From: Pedosphaera sp.
GTDB taxonomy: Bacteria; Verrucomicrobiota; Verrucomicrobiia; Limisphaerales; SXTU01
Reading direction: 5' to 3'
DNA length: 7,013 nucleotides
Assembly (NCBI GenBank): GCA_009695395.1
Contig: SIBB01000186.1
Coordinates: 1-7,013 of the forward strand
Part shown: positions 5,608 through 7,013 of the stretch, one piece after another
Layout of the letters: each line of letters starts with the position of its first letter
Numbering within the stretch: position 1 is the first letter of the stretch
Program-made: the position numbers and the translations under genes
The notes under the pieces: model-generated
Told to the model about the DNA's origin: nothing
The model's input: the letters and a program-made list of their open reading frames with translations, nothing else
Database searches by the model: none

Positions 5608-7013
5608 TCACGCCAACCGACAATACGACGCCAACCCCTGCATCCCACCCTCGCGACCAAAGCCGCTTTCCTGGTAGCCGCCGAAGGGGCTTGCCGGGTC
5701 GAACTTGTTGTAGGTGTTCGCCCACACGACGCCGGCGCGGAGCTTGTTCACGAGCTTGAAAATCTTGCTGCCTTTGTCAGTCCACACGCCGGCGCTCAGG
5801 CCGTAGGGCGTGTTGTTCGCGCGCTCGATAGCTTCCTCGGGCGTGCGGAAGGTCATCACGCTCAGCACGGGGCCGAAGATTTCCTCCTGCGCCACGCGAT
5901 GGCTCGCGGTCACGCCGGTGAGGAAGGTCGGCGGGAACCAATAGCCCTTCGTCGGCAGCGCGCAACTGGACTGGTGAAGGTCCGCGCCCTCGTCCACGCC
6001 GCTCTGGACCAACTCGCGGATCTTGTCGAGCTGGGCGCGGGAGTTGATGGCGCCGATGTCGGTGTTTTTGTCGAGCGGGTTGCCGACGCGCAGGGTGGCG
6101 AGGCGGTCGCGGAGCTTCTTGATGACCTTGGCGTGGATGCTCTCTTGCACGAAGAGCCGCGAGCCGGCGCAGCAGACGTGGCCTTGGTTGAAGTAGATGG
6201 CGTTGATGATGCCTTCGATGGCTTGGTCGAGCGGGGCGTCCTCGAAGATGATGTGCGCGGCCTTGCCGCCGAGTTCGAGGGTCAACTTCTTCTTCGATCC
6301 GGCGCACGCCTTCGCGATGCGTTTCCCCACTTCCGTGCTGCCGGTGAAGGCGATCTTGTCCACGCCGGGATGATTCACGAGCGCGCTGCCCGTCGCGCCC
6401 GCGCCGGTGATGATGTTGACGACGCCGTCCGGCAGCCCGGCCTCAGCGAAGATTTCCGCGAGGCGCAACGCGGTGAGGCTGGTGGTCTCGGCGGGCTTTA
6501 GGACGACGGTGTTGCCGCACGCGAGGGCCGGGGCGATTTTCCACGCGGCCATGAGGAGGGGAAAGTTCCACGGGATGATTTGCCCGGCGACGCCGAGCGG
6601 GCGCGGCGTTTTGCCGGGGAAGGCATACTTCAACTTGTCCGCCCAGCCGGCGTAGTAGAAGAAGTGCGCGGCGACCAGCGGCAAGTCGAAGTCGCGGGAT
6701 TCCTTGATGGGCTTGCCGCCGTCCAGAGTTTCGAGGATGGCGAGCTCGCGGGCCTTCTCCTGGATGATGCGCGCGATGCGGTAGAGGTATTTGCCGCGCT
6801 CGCTGGCGGGGAGCTTCGACCAGACGTTTTCGTAAGCACTGCGCGCGGCTTGCACGGCGCGGTCCACGTCCACGTCGTCGGCGAGGGCGAACTCGGAGAG
6901 TTGCTCCTCGGTGGCGGGGTTGAGGGAGGCGAAGTATTTGCCCGAGTGCGGCGCGATGAACTTGCCCCCGATGAAGAGCTCGTGGCGCGGCGCGATGGGG
7001 ATGTGTTTGAAGT
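5608..7013 (-). CDS. NAD-dependent aldehyde dehydrogenase family protein, 5' partial
   Basis: The frame is open from the window edge (first whole codon at 7011) to TGA at 5608-5610, giving 467 visible residues. About 15-30 N-terminal residues are probably missing, because ELFIGGKFIAPHSGKYF and LNPATEEQ near the visible start are typical of the family N-terminus. The enzyme oxidises an aldehyde to its acid in the cytoplasm. Visible catalytic features are PWNF with the oxyanion Asn (149), LKPAE with the cofactor Lys (172) and a Glu (175) that favours NAD+ over NADP+, FTGSTEVG of the Rossmann turn (222-229), the general base Glu in LELGGK (246), the nucleophile Cys in GHVCCAGSR (280), and EEIFGP with the nicotinamide-ribose Glu (377). 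The end SPFGGYQESGFGREGG is canonical. The substrate cannot be read from the sequence. The GTG at 6873 is internal, not the start, since homologous sequence continues upstream of it. Confidence 0.95.
   Translation of the reverse strand, partial: FKHIPIAPRHELFIGGKFIAPHSGKYFASLNPATEEQLSEFALADDVDVDRAVQAARSAYENVWSKLPASERGKYLYRIARIIQEKARELAILETLDGGKPIKESRDFDLPLVAAHFFYYAGWADKLKYAFPGKTPRPLGVAGQIIPWNFPLLMAAWKIAPALACGNTVVLKPAETTSLTALRLAEIFAEAGLPDGVVNIITGAGATGSALVNHPGVDKIAFTGSTEVGKRIAKACAGSKKKLTLELGGKAAHIIFEDAPLDQAIEGIINAIYFNQGHVCCAGSRLFVQESIHAKVIKKLRDRLATLRVGNPLDKNTDIGAINSRAQLDKIRELVQSGVDEGADLHQSSCALPTKGYWFPPTFLTGVTASHRVAQEEIFGPVLSVMTFRTPEEAIERANNTPYGLSAGVWTDKGSKIFKLVNKLRAGVVWANTYNKFDPASPFGGYQESGFGREGGMQGLASYCRLA

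Noticed and set aside
5581..6501. A 306-codon plus-strand open frame opposite the aldehyde dehydrogenase
   Set aside because: Antisense to catalytic motifs of a well-conserved enzyme, with no family resemblance of its own.

Overview
The window is GC-rich and densely coding. Every gene I can support lies on the minus strand, read from high to low coordinates: an aldehyde dehydrogenase (5' end outside the window), a short DUF3185-like membrane gene broken by a frameshift, a glycyl-tRNA synthetase, a LysR-type regulator, and a large secreted PSCyt1/DUF1549 protein whose 3' end runs past base 1. PSCyt1-DUF1549 proteins are largely confined to the Planctomycetota-Verrucomicrobiota group. Together with the form of the LysR protein and the heptamer repeats (AGTGTTC type), they point to a member of Verrucomicrobiota, perhaps near Pedosphaera/Limisphaerales. 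This placement is inference.

Layout. Bases 7013-5608: NAD-type aldehyde dehydrogenase with all catalytic residues present. Bases 5580-5381: small two-helix membrane gene whose two halves lie in different frames. Bases 5321-3510: single-chain (alpha2) class II glycyl-tRNA synthetase. Bases 3509-3375: intergenic stretch dominated by a heptamer inverted repeat. Bases 3374-2493: LysR regulator. Bases 2492-2386: short gap with a small hairpin. Bases 2385-1: signal peptide, haem-binding PSCyt1 domain, DUF1549 and a discoidin-like module. There is no evidence that the genes form one pathway. GlyRS is housekeeping, while the dehydrogenase and the PSCyt1 protein look catabolic or extracytoplasmic.

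The most notable structure is a family of small palindromic elements built from 7-bp units (AGTNNTY-like). One has an exact 9-bp direct repeat on its two sides and adds exactly 96 bp (32 codons) inside the PSCyt1/DUF1549 gene without breaking the frame. A second lies between GlyRS and LysR. A third, partial copy is in frame at the window edge inside the same PSCyt1/DUF1549 gene. This looks like a miniature mobile or REP-like element that can be tolerated as protein linker. I see no defence system, CRISPR array, tRNA, rRNA or large transposon.
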